Source: Stutzerimonas xanthomarina DSM 18231 (GTDB lineage Bacteria; Pseudomonadota; Gammaproteobacteria; Pseudomonadales; Pseudomonadaceae). Taken from it: 64,000 nucleotides of DNA. The notes under the pieces were generated by a model. The model was not told the DNA's origin. It made no database searches and worked only from the letters and a program-made list of their open reading frames with translations. Within the stretch, counting starts at the first letter, position 1; every line of letters begins with the position of its first letter. Position numbers and translations under genes: made by a program. Shown piece after piece: positions 28,987 to 38,507 of this stretch. Where the stretch lies: the NCBI RefSeq assembly GCF_900129835.1, contig NZ_FQXA01000001.1, forward strand, positions 868,001 to 932,000, given 5' to 3'.

Positions 28987-30177
28987 TCAGGCATGGGCGA
29001 CAGCCGGCCGCAGCGAGTAGGTTCGCAGATGCTCGGCAAACTCGCGCAATGACTGAATACCGCTGGCTTCCGCGTCCTGCACCCACTGCTTGATCGCGGC
29101 CAGCATCTCATGCCCGTTGGCACTGGTGCGGGTCCAGATCTGCTGCAGCGCCAGGCGCTGCTCGTAGATCACCCGCAACGACTGACTCTGCTCCAGGATC
29201 ACTTCGATGCGCGCCTGCTGATCGTGCTGCAGCAGGCTAGGCTCGCGCGACAACAACCGCTTGGCGCGGCGGAACTGATGCCGCACAGAGGCATCGGCGC
29301 GCTGCAGTTCCAGCTGTACCAGCGGCTTGATCACCAGCTTGCGGTATTGCGCCATGATCTGGAAACGGTTGTTGAGGATGGCCATGGCGCTGTCCATGTC
29401 CAGCTGATGCTTGGGCGTGACGCGGTGCGCGATGGGTGCGGTGCGATTCACTTTCGCCAGGCCAAAGAGGCTGAACAGCTTGATCCAGGCCCAGCCCATG
29501 TCGAACTCCCACTTGCGCACCGAGAGTTTGGCCGAGTTCGGATAGGTGTGATGGTTGTTATGCAGCTCTTCACCGCCGATCAGGATGCCCCAGGGCACCA
29601 GGTTGGTCGCCGCGTCACGGCATTCAAAGTTGCGATAACCCACTGCATGTCCCAAGCCGTTGACCACGCCGGCGGCCCACAGGGGAATCCAGATCATCTG
29701 CACCGCCCAGACGGTCAGGCCGATCACGCCGAATAGCGCCAGATCGACGCCGAGCATCAGCACGATGCCGAGGTTGGGGAAGCGGGAGTACAGGTTGCGC
29801 TCGACCCAATCATCCGGGCAGTTCTTGCCGTAGATGCGCAAGGTTTCCTCGTTCTTCGCTTCTTCCATATACAGCTCGGCGCCGCGACGCAGCACGGTAC
29901 CCAGCCCCTTCTGCACGGGGCTGTGCGGATCATCCGGGGTTTCACACTTGGCGTGATGCTTGCGGTGGATGGCGGTCCACTCGCGGGTATTCATCGCCGT
30001 GGTCAGCCACAACCAGAAGCGGAAGAAGTGCCTGAGCGCCGCATTCAGCTCGAGTGAACGGTGAGCCGAATAACGGTGCAGATAGACGGTGACCGCAACG
30101 ATGGTGACATGAGTCAGAACCAGCGTGGACGCCACGACGTGCCAGGCGGAAAGGTCGAGAAAACCGGTGTACCACAT
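28987..30177 (-). CDS. desA: Fatty-acyl delta-9 desaturase DesA-like
   Basis: A 396-residue membrane desaturase. The three histidine boxes are HRYSAH, HRKHH and HNNHH, which bind the di-iron centre. Two pairs of helices flank them. A long C-terminal extension of about 140 residues (after RVTPKHQLDM) is helical. Pseudomonas DesA introduces a double bond at position 9 of phospholipid acyl chains using oxygen, adjusting membrane fluidity. The ATG at 30177 (MWYTGFLDLS) was chosen; the upstream 14 codons look non-coding. It is divergent from the signalling cluster at 30451. Confidence 0.87.
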   Translation of the reverse strand: MWYTGFLDLSAWHVVASTLVLTHVTIVAVTVYLHRYSAHRSLELNAALRHFFRFWLWLTTAMNTREWTAIHRKHHAKCETPDDPHSPVQKGLGTVLRRGAELYMEEAKNEETLRIYGKNCPDDWVERNLYSRFPNLGIVLMLGVDLALFGVIGLTVWAVQMIWIPLWAAGVVNGLGHAVGYRNFECRDAATNLVPWGILIGGEELHNNHHTYPNSAKLSVRKWEFDMGWAWIKLFSLFGLAKVNRTAPIAHRVTPKHQLDMDSAMAILNNRFQIMAQYRKLVIKPLVQLELQRADASVRHQFRRAKRLLSREPSLLQHDQQARIEVILEQSQSLRVIYEQRLALQQIWTRTSANGHEMLAAIKQWVQDAEASGIQSLREFAEHLRTYSLRPAVAHA

Positions 30178-30450
30178 AGTGTCGCTGCCTCGCGGTGTAA
30201 AAAGCCGATCCGCAAACACGGACCTGCCTCATTATCTACGCTGCCTGGCTGGATGAGCCGCCGCCTGTCGTTCAGCGGTTCTTTTTCGTTTCAGGGTCTG
30301 ACAGAAACGGCCCGTGCGGTCGATACAGCGAAGCAACGGACGACGCTTTCGAGATAGCATATAGCCATCACCCTTTTCTTCATCCATTAGCACGTTTGCC
30401 GCACGCGGAGCCGCGTGAGGCGCGCCGATCATTGCCCCCAGTACAGAGCC

Positions 30451-33405
30451 ATGAGCACCTATCCCCTTTCAACCAGTCCTCGATGGCTACTTGGCATCGG
30501 CAGCCTGCTGTTGGCCCTGCTGTTCGGCGGCCTGGCATTCAATGGATTTAAAGCTCGGGATACCGTCTGGTCATTGCAGACAGCGCAACAGGGCGAGGTG
30601 CAGGCGTTGGCATTGCACAGCGCAAGGCAGGGGCTGGAAAAACAGGCCCGATTGCTTGCCCGTACGCTCAGCGCCAGCCCCGACACCTTGCGACTGGTGC
30701 GCCAAGCGGACCGGACCATCAGAGCAGGGGCCCAGTGGCATGGCCCGCGCATGACGCGCATACGCCAGCAGCTGACCCAGTCGCTGACGCCCACCTGGAC
30801 GGCAATGCAGGCTCACGGTGCTCGTCAGTTGCAGCTCTACTGGGGCGACGCCGGGGTCGTCCTGTTGCGCATGCAGGATCTGGACGCCTTCGGTGACGCG
30901 GTGGCCGACCGCAGGCCGTTGCTCTACAAGGCCCTATCCCAGGGGCAGACCGTGTCTGGCCTGGATATCGGCCATCACAGCGCAGGCAACCGGGCAATCG
31001 TACCGATACGCGCCAGCAGCAGCTTGGAAAGCGAAGTGATCGGCGCTCTGGAGGTGGGGTTCGACATTCTTCCGGATCTGACCGAACTCGGCGATCAGCT
31101 GAATGCCGGTCTGGGTCTGCTGGTCAACCGAGCCGAACTGGAAGAGGTGCTCTGGGCGCGCCCGGTCGGCATTCAGCTCAAGGGACTCGGCAACTGGTTG
31201 CTCGACACACAGTCGGCACCGCAGATCCTGCAATGGGCCGAGCAGCAGTCGCTACCCGCACCCGAAGCAGGACAGGCGCTGCGCATGCTCGAGTCCGACG
31301 GCCGCAGTTTTTTGCTCAACCAGATTCCGTTGCATGACGTCAGGGCTGAATACAGCCCCGGTCGCCTACCCATGGCCGTTGCGCTGGTCTGGCGCGACAT
31401 CACCCCGACGCTTCGTGAGCAGCAACAGGCTGAACGCCACGTGCTGTTGAAGTGGGGCCTGGCATGGCTCATCGCCGAGGCATTGCTGCTCATGCTGGTT
31501 TTCATGCTGCACCGGCGCGGCATCGTGCAGCGACTTCACCAGAGCCGTTCGACGCAGCAGGAGCGCGCCCGCCGGCGTCTGCTCGAACGCGGCCAGAAAA
31601 TCACCAGCCTGCTGCCGGGCATGGTTTATCAGCTGAAGCGCTCCGAGGATGGTAGGTACAACTTTCTCTACGCCAGCGAAGGTTGCCGCGAACTTTACGG
31701 GGTCAGCCCGGAACGGCTGGTCGATAACTCAGCCATTGCCTTTGCCGCCGTGTATGACCCAGACCTCCCCAGTCTCAGAGCGGCGATTGATCGCTCGGCC
31801 GCTACCTTGGGTTCTGGCACCACACGCTATCGCATCAAGCATCCGAACAACGGGCTGATCTGGGTCGAAGTACGCGCATACGCCGAACGCCTGCGGGACG
31901 GATCGGTCCTCTGGCATGGTTTCATCGCCGACATCACCCCGCTGATGAGCGCGACCCTGGCCCTGCGTGACAGCGAAAGCCGCTTTCGCAGCATGGTCAG
32001 TAATCTGCCGGGCGTGGTTTACCGCCGCGGCGTCGATACCGAACGCACATTCAGCTATCTGAGCGACGGCATCGAGCGCCTGACCGGTTATCCCGCCAGC
32101 GATTTCATGGCGCCGGCTATGCGCCAGTACAGCAGCCTGATCCATCCGGATGACCGCGCAGGTCTGGAGGACGACGCCGCGGACACGCTCGAGCGAACCT
32201 ACCGTCTGATCAACGCCCGCGGCGAAACACTCTGGGTTCAAGAGAACCGCCGCGCACTGCGAGACAGCGATGGACAGCTGCAGTGGTACGACGGTTTCAT
32301 CGGCGACGTCACCGCCCGCGCATTGGCCCAGCGCGAAGCCCATGAGCGCGAGAGTTACGTGCGCCTGCTGATCGCCAACGTCATCGACGCGATCATCATC
32401 ATCAACCAGCGCGGCTTGATCGAGACCTTCAACCACGCCGCTGAACGCACCTTCGGCTACAGCGAAGAGGAAGTGCTTGGGCGCAACCTGTCGATTCTCA
32501 TGCCCGAGCCTCATCGCGCCGCCCATGACGGTTATCTGGAGGACTACGAAAAACGCGGGGAAGGCCGCAGCCTTGAGCAGAACCGCGAATTGCAGGCGGT
32601 TCGTCGCAATGGCGAAGTGTTCATCATTGAACTGCGCGTTTCGGAGATCAGCCACCGCGGTGAGCGCAAGTTCATCGGCCTGGTGCGCGACATCACCGAG
32701 CGCAAGCGTGTCGATCGAATGAAGAGCGAGTTCGTCTCCATCGTCAGTCACGAACTGCGCACGCCGTTGACGTCGATTTCCGGCGCACTGGGCCTGATCC
32801 TCGGTGGCGCCCTTGGCGAGGTTCCGCCGGCCATGGGGCAAATGCTCGGTATCGCGCAACAGAACAGCCAGCGCCTCGGATTACTCATCGACGACCTGCT
32901 GGATATGGAAAAGCTGGTCGCCGGGCAGATGAATATCCAGCTGCAGTCGCAGTCTCTGGCACCTCTGCTGGAGGACGCATTGCAGTCGAACCAAGCCTAC
33001 GCCGAACAGCTCGGGGTGCGTATCGAGCTGGGCGAGCAAGCCGCGGCAACCGTGAACGTCGACGCACACCGTCTGCAGCAGGTTCTGGCGAACCTGCTGT
33101 CCAACGCGGCGAAATTCTCCCCGGCGGGTGCAGTCGTAAGCTTGAGCAGCCAGCGCCGCGGCGATCAGATCCGCGTAAGCGTCGACGATGCCGGCCCCGG
33201 CGTTCCACTGGGTTTCCGGCAGCGCATTTTTCAGAAGTTTTCCCAGGCTGACTCGTCCGATACGCGTCAAAAAGGCGGTACTGGCCTTGGCCTGGCCATC
33301 AGCAAGGAGCTGATCGAGCACATGAACGGATGCATCGGTTTCGATTCGGAGCTGGGCCAGGGCGCTTGCTTCTGGTTCGAACTGCCCGTGCAGGAACCGG
33401 GCTAG
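30451..33405 (+). CDS. Multi-sensor histidine kinase (periplasmic sensor, three PAS)
   Basis: A 984-residue membrane kinase. TM1 is about 11-28, then a roughly 300-residue periplasmic sensor (QTVSGLDIGHHS, possibly a dCACHE-like fold), TM2 about 331-353. Three PAS regions follow (about 374-494, 504-619, 634-747), then HisKA with H767 in SHELRTPLTS and an HATPase domain with NLLSNAAKFSP and GGTGLGLAIS. No receiver of its own. It precedes a receiver-only protein by 94 bases, so the two probably form a signalling pair at the head of the polysaccharide cluster. The ATG at 30451 is preferred over the open frame 36 bases upstream. Confidence 0.9.
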   Translation: MSTYPLSTSPRWLLGIGSLLLALLFGGLAFNGFKARDTVWSLQTAQQGEVQALALHSARQGLEKQARLLARTLSASPDTLRLVRQADRTIRAGAQWHGPRMTRIRQQLTQSLTPTWTAMQAHGARQLQLYWGDAGVVLLRMQDLDAFGDAVADRRPLLYKALSQGQTVSGLDIGHHSAGNRAIVPIRASSSLESEVIGALEVGFDILPDLTELGDQLNAGLGLLVNRAELEEVLWARPVGIQLKGLGNWLLDTQSAPQILQWAEQQSLPAPEAGQALRMLESDGRSFLLNQIPLHDVRAEYSPGRLPMAVALVWRDITPTLREQQQAERHVLLKWGLAWLIAEALLLMLVFMLHRRGIVQRLHQSRSTQQERARRRLLERGQKITSLLPGMVYQLKRSEDGRYNFLYASEGCRELYGVSPERLVDNSAIAFAAVYDPDLPSLRAAIDRSAATLGSGTTRYRIKHPNNGLIWVEVRAYAERLRDGSVLWHGFIADITPLMSATLALRDSESRFRSMVSNLPGVVYRRGVDTERTFSYLSDGIERLTGYPASDFMAPAMRQYSSLIHPDDRAGLEDDAADTLERTYRLINARGETLWVQENRRALRDSDGQLQWYDGFIGDVTARALAQREAHERESYVRLLIANVIDAIIIINQRGLIETFNHAAERTFGYSEEEVLGRNLSILMPEPHRAAHDGYLEDYEKRGEGRSLEQNRELQAVRRNGEVFIIELRVSEISHRGERKFIGLVRDITERKRVDRMKSEFVSIVSHELRTPLTSISGALGLILGGALGEVPPAMGQMLGIAQQNSQRLGLLIDDLLDMEKLVAGQMNIQLQSQSLAPLLEDALQSNQAYAEQLGVRIELGEQAAATVNVDAHRLQQVLANLLSNAAKFSPAGAVVSLSSQRRGDQIRVSVDDAGPGVPLGFRQRIFQKFSQADSSDTRQKGGTGLGLAISKELIEHMNGCIGFDSELGQGACFWFELPVQEPG

Positions 33406-33499
33406 CCGACTATTTTTCCAGTGTGCCGCGTCAGCCGACGAGCAAGCTGGCAAACTGTTTCTTTCGAGCGCGCTGGGCACGCTTTGTTGGAGGTCTCGC

Positions 33500-33886
33500 A
33501 TGGGCGAGCTAAAACGGATTCTGCATGTCGAGGACGATCCGTCTATTCAGGCTGTTGTCAAAGTCTCCCTGGAGGCGATCGGCGGCTATAAGGTGCAGTC
33601 GTGCTCGTCCGGCCAGCAGGCGCTCGAAGAAGTGGAAGCCTTCGCTCCGCAGTTCGTCCTGCTGGATGTGATGATGCCTGGGATGGGCGGCCCCGAGACC
33701 CTTACCCGGCTCAGCGAGCGAATCGATCTGGCACAAGTCCCGGTGGTGTTCATGACCGCCAAGGTCCAGCCAAGCGAGATTGAGCACTTGCGCAAGCTCG
33801 GCGCTCGCGATGTGATCGTCAAACCCTTCGATCCGATGCGCCTGGCCAGCCAGATCCAGGCCATCTGGGAGGCCCGCGGCGCGTAG
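33500..33886 (+). CDS. Receiver-only response regulator
   Basis: A 128-residue CheY-like protein made of one receiver domain: acidic pair in HVEDDPS, phospho-acceptor Asp in LLDVMMPG, conserved Thr in FMTAK and Lys in VKPFDP. No output domain, so it must act by phosphotransfer or protein contact. It starts 94 bases after the first kinase and ends 33 bases before the second, and resembles the regulator at 36319 (both share HVED and KPFDP). It probably serves as a relay between them. Confidence 0.9.
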   Translation: MGELKRILHVEDDPSIQAVVKVSLEAIGGYKVQSCSSGQQALEEVEAFAPQFVLLDVMMPGMGGPETLTRLSERIDLAQVPVVFMTAKVQPSEIEHLRKLGARDVIVKPFDPMRLASQIQAIWEARGA

Positions 33887-33919
33887 CCGCTTGCCCTGAA
33901 TCCGAGAGAGCCCAGCCAG

Positions 33920-36322
33920 ATGGAGTCATCGAAATCGATACCCGCCCCCGCCCCGCCCCGCGAGCTGTCCAGACTCGCCGCGTTGCTGCGCTACGAGATT
34001 CTCGACACGCCTGATGAATCGGCCTTCGACGATTTCACCCAACTGGCAGCCTATATCTGTGACACCCCCATCGCGCTGATCTCTCTGGTCGATGACCATC
34101 GGCAGTGGTTCAAGAGCCGCCTCGGCCTCGACGTCAACGAGACCCCACGCGAACTGTCGTTCTGCACCTATACCATCGAAGGCCAGGGCCTGTTCGAAGT
34201 CGAGGATGCGCAGCGCGACGCACGTTTTCGCGATAACCCCCTGGTCACCGGCGACCCGAACATCCGCTTCTATGCCGGTGCGCCGCTGACATCGCCGGAC
34301 GGCTACAACCTCGGCACCCTCTGCGTCATCGACCGCCAGCCGCGACAGCTCAACGAAGCGCAGCGCGGCGCGCTGACAAGGCTCAGTCGACAGATCATGC
34401 GGCTGTTCGAAGAACGCCTGCAGGCCCACCGCTACGCCGAGCAAGCGGCGCTGCAGCAGGCGCTACTCAACAGCGCCGCGAGCGCGATGCTGGTGACCAC
34501 GGCCGACGGGCACATATCAGGCGTCAACCCCACCGCCGAGCGCCTGTTCGGCTATTCCGAGCAGATGCTGATCGGGCAACCGCTGACCTCGGCGCTATTC
34601 CCGCAGGAAGCGCTGCAGCGCCGCGCAACCATTCTCGGCATTGAGCTGGGCGAACCCATCGAGCCGGGATTTGCCGTACTCACCGCACCGCTGTTCGAAG
34701 GTCGCCGCGAAACGCGCGAGTGGCGCCTGTTGCATCGCAACGGCAGCGGCGTGCCGGTGCTGCTGAATATTTCGGCGATCCACGATGAGCGCGAGCTGTT
34801 GCGCGGCTACATCGTCAGCGCCTACGACCTGGCGCACCAGGAACACCTGCAGCTGCGCCTGCAGCAGATAGCGGCACAGGTTCCGGGCCTGCTGTTCCAG
34901 TTTTGCTGGCGCCCCAACGGCGACAGTTCGTTCCCCTACCTCAGTGAAGGTGTCGAGGACATCTACGGTCTGAGTGCTGCCGAGATAGAGCCCAGTATCG
35001 GACCGATCTACGCACGCGTTCACCCCGACGACCGTGAGCATGTGCTGGCGAGTATCCGCCACGCGGCTTCAACCCTGACGCCATGGTACTTCGAGCACCG
35101 AATCGACCATCCGCGCAAAGGCCTGATCTGGGTCGAAGCTCGCGCAACACCCATGCGTCAGGCGGATGGTTCGGTACTTTGGCACGGGCTGGTGACCGAC
35201 ATCACCGAGCGCAAGGCCGAACAGCTGGAGCTGGACAAGCAGCAGGAAATGAATCGGCGCCTGCTCGAAGCGCTGTCTGAAGCGGTTGTGGCCTGCGATG
35301 CCGATTGCAACCTCACCCTGTTCAACCACACCGCCCGCCGCTGGCACGGGCTTGATGCCCAGCAGATCGCACCGGAGCAGTGGCCGGGTGTCTATCATCT
35401 CTATCATGCGGACGGCGTCACGCCGATGTGCCCTGAGGAGGTCCCGCTGTTGCGCGCCTTGCGTGGCGAGCATATCCGCAATCTGGAGATGACCATCGTG
35501 CTGCATGGCACACCCCGATACGTGCTGGCCAACGCCGATCCGATGTACGCCTCGAACGGTCAGCAGAACGGTGCGGTGGTCGTGCTGCACGACATCACCG
35601 AGCGCAAGCAGATCGAAATTCTGCAACGGGACTTCGTCTCGACCGTCAGCCATGAACTGCGCACCCCACTGACGTCCATCACCGCCTCGTTGGGGCTGAT
35701 TTGCGGTCGGGTCATGGGCGAGGTGCCCGAACATCTGCAGGAGCTGTTGGACATCGCCCACCAGAACAGCAAACGCCTGAGCACATTGATCGATGACCTG
35801 CTGGACATCGACAAGCTGTACGCCGGCAAGATGCGTTTCGAGTTGCGGGCGCAGCCCTTGCAACCCTTGCTTGAGCAGGCGCTGCGCAGCAATCAGGGTT
35901 ATGCCGAAAGCCATGCCGTGAGCATCGAGCTGAGAGACTGCCCTGCCGTGTCGATCACCGTCGATGCGATGCGCCTGGAACAGGTGCTGAGCAACCTGCT
36001 GTCGAACGCGGCGAAGTACTCCCCGGCCGGTGAAACCGTCGCCATGAGCGCCCGGCTGGTCGCGCCGCAACGGGTGCGGGTTAGCGTCTGCGACAAAGGA
36101 CCAGGCATCACCGAAGCCTTCCGCAAACGAATTTTCGGCAAGTTTGCGCAGGCCGATTCCTCCGATACGCGAAAGCAAGGCGGCACAGGCCTGGGCCTGG
36201 CCATCAGCAAGGAGCTGATTGAACACATGGACGGCGAGATCGGCTTCGATTCGTCGCCGGGTGCCGGGGCCTGCTTCTGGTTCGAGCTGCCCTGCCATGC
36301 GCTGAATAAGGCAGCCCAGTGA
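33920..36322 (+). CDS. GAF-PAS histidine kinase, cytoplasmic
   Basis: An 800-residue soluble kinase with no membrane helix. A GAF domain at about 20-170 (ICDTPIALISLVDDHRQWFKS and ELSFCTYTI) is followed by PAS regions at about 180-290, 315-430 and 445-560. HisKA follows with H578 in SHELRTPLTS, then HATPase with NLLSNAAKYSP and GGTGLGLAIS. The catalytic core is very like that of the kinase at 30451. The stop overlaps the next receiver gene by 4 bases, so they are coupled. Confidence 0.9.
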   Translation: MESSKSIPAPAPPRELSRLAALLRYEILDTPDESAFDDFTQLAAYICDTPIALISLVDDHRQWFKSRLGLDVNETPRELSFCTYTIEGQGLFEVEDAQRDARFRDNPLVTGDPNIRFYAGAPLTSPDGYNLGTLCVIDRQPRQLNEAQRGALTRLSRQIMRLFEERLQAHRYAEQAALQQALLNSAASAMLVTTADGHISGVNPTAERLFGYSEQMLIGQPLTSALFPQEALQRRATILGIELGEPIEPGFAVLTAPLFEGRRETREWRLLHRNGSGVPVLLNISAIHDERELLRGYIVSAYDLAHQEHLQLRLQQIAAQVPGLLFQFCWRPNGDSSFPYLSEGVEDIYGLSAAEIEPSIGPIYARVHPDDREHVLASIRHAASTLTPWYFEHRIDHPRKGLIWVEARATPMRQADGSVLWHGLVTDITERKAEQLELDKQQEMNRRLLEALSEAVVACDADCNLTLFNHTARRWHGLDAQQIAPEQWPGVYHLYHADGVTPMCPEEVPLLRALRGEHIRNLEMTIVLHGTPRYVLANADPMYASNGQQNGAVVVLHDITERKQIEILQRDFVSTVSHELRTPLTSITASLGLICGRVMGEVPEHLQELLDIAHQNSKRLSTLIDDLLDIDKLYAGKMRFELRAQPLQPLLEQALRSNQGYAESHAVSIELRDCPAVSITVDAMRLEQVLSNLLSNAAKYSPAGETVAMSARLVAPQRVRVSVCDKGPGITEAFRKRIFGKFAQADSSDTRKQGGTGLGLAISKELIEHMDGEIGFDSSPGAGACFWFELPCHALNKAAQ

Positions 36323-36708
36323 GGCCCTTGCTGCGTATTCTGCACGTCGAGGACGTCCCCTCCATCCAAGTGGTGACCCGCATCGCGCTTGAGAAACTGG
36401 GCGGTTTCAAGGTGCTCAGCTGCGCCTCCGCTCAGGAAGCGCTGCGGCAGGCAACAGGATTCAAGCCGGACATGATCTTGCTCGACGTGATGCTGCCGGA
36501 GATCAGCGGCATCGAGTTGTTGCGTCAGCTCGCACCATTGATCGACCTGCAGCAAACCCCCGTGGTGCTCTTGACCGGCCAGTCGGACGACCCGGCGGAC
36601 CCTGAGGAACTGCAACGCCTGGGCGTGCGCAAACTGCTGCACAAACCATTCGACCCACTGCAACTGGCGGCGAAACTGAACGAAATATGGAATGCCGAGC
36701 ATGAATGA
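36319..36708 (+). CDS. Receiver-only response regulator
   Basis: A 129-residue single receiver domain. The acidic cluster is HVEDVPS (ED rather than EDD), phospho-acceptor Asp in LLDVMLPE, Thr in LLTGQ and Lys in HKPFDP. It overlaps the kinase upstream and the Hpt-GGDEF gene downstream, which implies strict co-expression. It likely passes phosphate to the Hpt domain of the next protein. Confidence 0.9.
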   Translation: MRPLLRILHVEDVPSIQVVTRIALEKLGGFKVLSCASAQEALRQATGFKPDMILLDVMLPEISGIELLRQLAPLIDLQQTPVVLLTGQSDDPADPEELQRLGVRKLLHKPFDPLQLAAKLNEIWNAEHE

Positions 36709-38332
36709 AGGCGCCAACGAAGCGCTGCAACGCCAATTGCAGGCACTCAACGAAAAGTTTGCTGAACGTTTAAGCGAGGAATTGGCGGCACTCGAACAAT
36801 CCGCCGAGCAGCTGCTGTCGGTCCGCGAGCAGGAACAGCGGCGCCAACTGATGCTCGACTTGCATGAGCGCCTGCATCGCCTGGCCGGCACGGCGGGCAC
36901 TTTTGGTTTCTCCACCCTGGGCGAGCAGTCGCGGTTGCTCGAGCAACGCGCAGAGCGCTGGCTTGAGGCGGCCAAGCCTAGCGGGCAGGCGCTCTCCGCG
37001 TTTGTTCGGGCGGTCAACCAAATGGCCTCGGCCGAGCGCGCCGGGGAAGCTGACCACCATGGCGAGATGCACAGCGGCATGCCCGACGCGCTGCCTGCCG
37101 GGTGCCGGATCTATCTGCTCGAAAAGGACTCAGATGCTGGCCAGAAAATGTGCCAGACCCTGAGCAACTTCGGCTATGAAGTGCTGATTTTTCCAGACGT
37201 CCCACTGCTGCAGAGCGCTATCCAGGGTCAACTGCCCGACGCCCTGATTGTCAGCCAGCATGACGGCGAACTGGAAGCCATCAGCGCGCTGCAGCAGAGC
37301 CTGGATATGCCATTACCGCTGCTGGTCATTGGCCACCGAGCCGATTTTGACAGCCAGCTGGCGGCCGTGCGGGCCGGTGCCAAAGGCTTTTTCGTTCGGC
37401 CACTGGACGTCACCCAGCTGGAGAACAGTCTGGAAAACATCCTCAACCTGGAGCTGAGCGAGCCGTACCGAGTGCTGATCGTCGACGATGACGACGACCT
37501 GTCCGCGCGTTACAGCCTGGTCCTGCGTAACTCGCAAATGCTGGTGCAGACCTTGAGCGACCCCAGTCAACTGTTCGAGGTGATGCGCGATTTCGATCCG
37601 GAAATGGTGTTGCTCGACATGAACATGCCGGATTTCACCGGGATTGAGCTGGCGCAGATGATTCGCCTGAACGACGAGTGGCTGCGAGTGCCCATCATCT
37701 ACCTGTCGGCTGAAACAGACATCAATCGGCAGATGGCCGCCCTGCTCAAGGCCGGCGATGACTTCATTACCAAACCCATCAGCGACAATGCACTGACCGC
37801 CGCCGTGTTCTCGCGCGTGCAGCGGGCGCGCGCACTGAGCATGGCGCTGTCGCGTGACAGCCTCACCGGCCTGCTCAAGCACGCCGACATCAAGGAACAA
37901 GTCGCGCTGGAGGTGGAACGCGCGCAACGCAGTGGCAAACCCACCAGCGTGGTGATGCTCGATCTTGATCACTTCAAGCAGGTCAACGACCAGTACGGGC
38001 ATGCTGCGGGCGACAACGTCATCCGCTCGCTGGCCAACCTGATGCGCCAGCGTCTGCGCCGCATCGACAGCATCGGCCGTTACGGTGGTGAGGAGTTCGT
38101 CGCGGTGCTACCGGACTGCCCGGCAGAACAGGCCAAGCGGATCTTCGACGAGATCCGCCTGCGCTTCGCCGCCTTGAGCTTCCACGCCGGCGCTCGCACC
38201 TTCAGCGTGTCGCTCAGCGCCGGAATCAGCGAGACCGACGGCCACTCCGGTGCTGGCGCCATGCTCGAACTGGCCGACCAGGCGCTCTATGTCGCCAAGC
38301 ACAACGGTCGAAACCAGGTGCAGATCGCCTAA
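36692..38332 (+). CDS. Hpt-REC-REC-GGDEF response regulator
   Basis: A 546-residue cytoplasmic protein. The Hpt region (about 40-110) has phospho-acceptor H62 in HRLAGTAGTFGF. The first receiver (about 137-250) is degenerate: the Asp position reads VSQ and the Lys is Arg (VRPLD). The second (about 258-372) is canonical, with VDDDDD, D309 in LLDMNMP and K361 in TKPIS. The GGDEF domain has GGEEF at 465-469 and an inhibitory RRID at 456-459. It is the only output enzyme of the cluster and should make c-di-GMP when phosphorylated. An alternative start is ATG 36701. Confidence 0.9.
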   Translation: MPSMNEGANEALQRQLQALNEKFAERLSEELAALEQSAEQLLSVREQEQRRQLMLDLHERLHRLAGTAGTFGFSTLGEQSRLLEQRAERWLEAAKPSGQALSAFVRAVNQMASAERAGEADHHGEMHSGMPDALPAGCRIYLLEKDSDAGQKMCQTLSNFGYEVLIFPDVPLLQSAIQGQLPDALIVSQHDGELEAISALQQSLDMPLPLLVIGHRADFDSQLAAVRAGAKGFFVRPLDVTQLENSLENILNLELSEPYRVLIVDDDDDLSARYSLVLRNSQMLVQTLSDPSQLFEVMRDFDPEMVLLDMNMPDFTGIELAQMIRLNDEWLRVPIIYLSAETDINRQMAALLKAGDDFITKPISDNALTAAVFSRVQRARALSMALSRDSLTGLLKHADIKEQVALEVERAQRSGKPTSVVMLDLDHFKQVNDQYGHAAGDNVIRSLANLMRQRLRRIDSIGRYGGEEFVAVLPDCPAEQAKRIFDEIRLRFAALSFHAGARTFSVSLSAGISETDGHSGAGAMLELADQALYVAKHNGRNQVQIA

Positions 38333-38507
38333 CGAACCGAGCTGGCTGGCGGGAAAAACGAGCGAACCGTCACGCGATTGAGGACTCCAACTACACTGCA
38401 TAGCAGTCGCGGCCGGTTCGCAGGCGCTGGCAGGCGGCGGCACGCATGGGCTGGCTCCAGCCTCCGAGGCCGTCCCAAATCGTTCAACCGGCGAAAGGAG
38501 TTCCGGT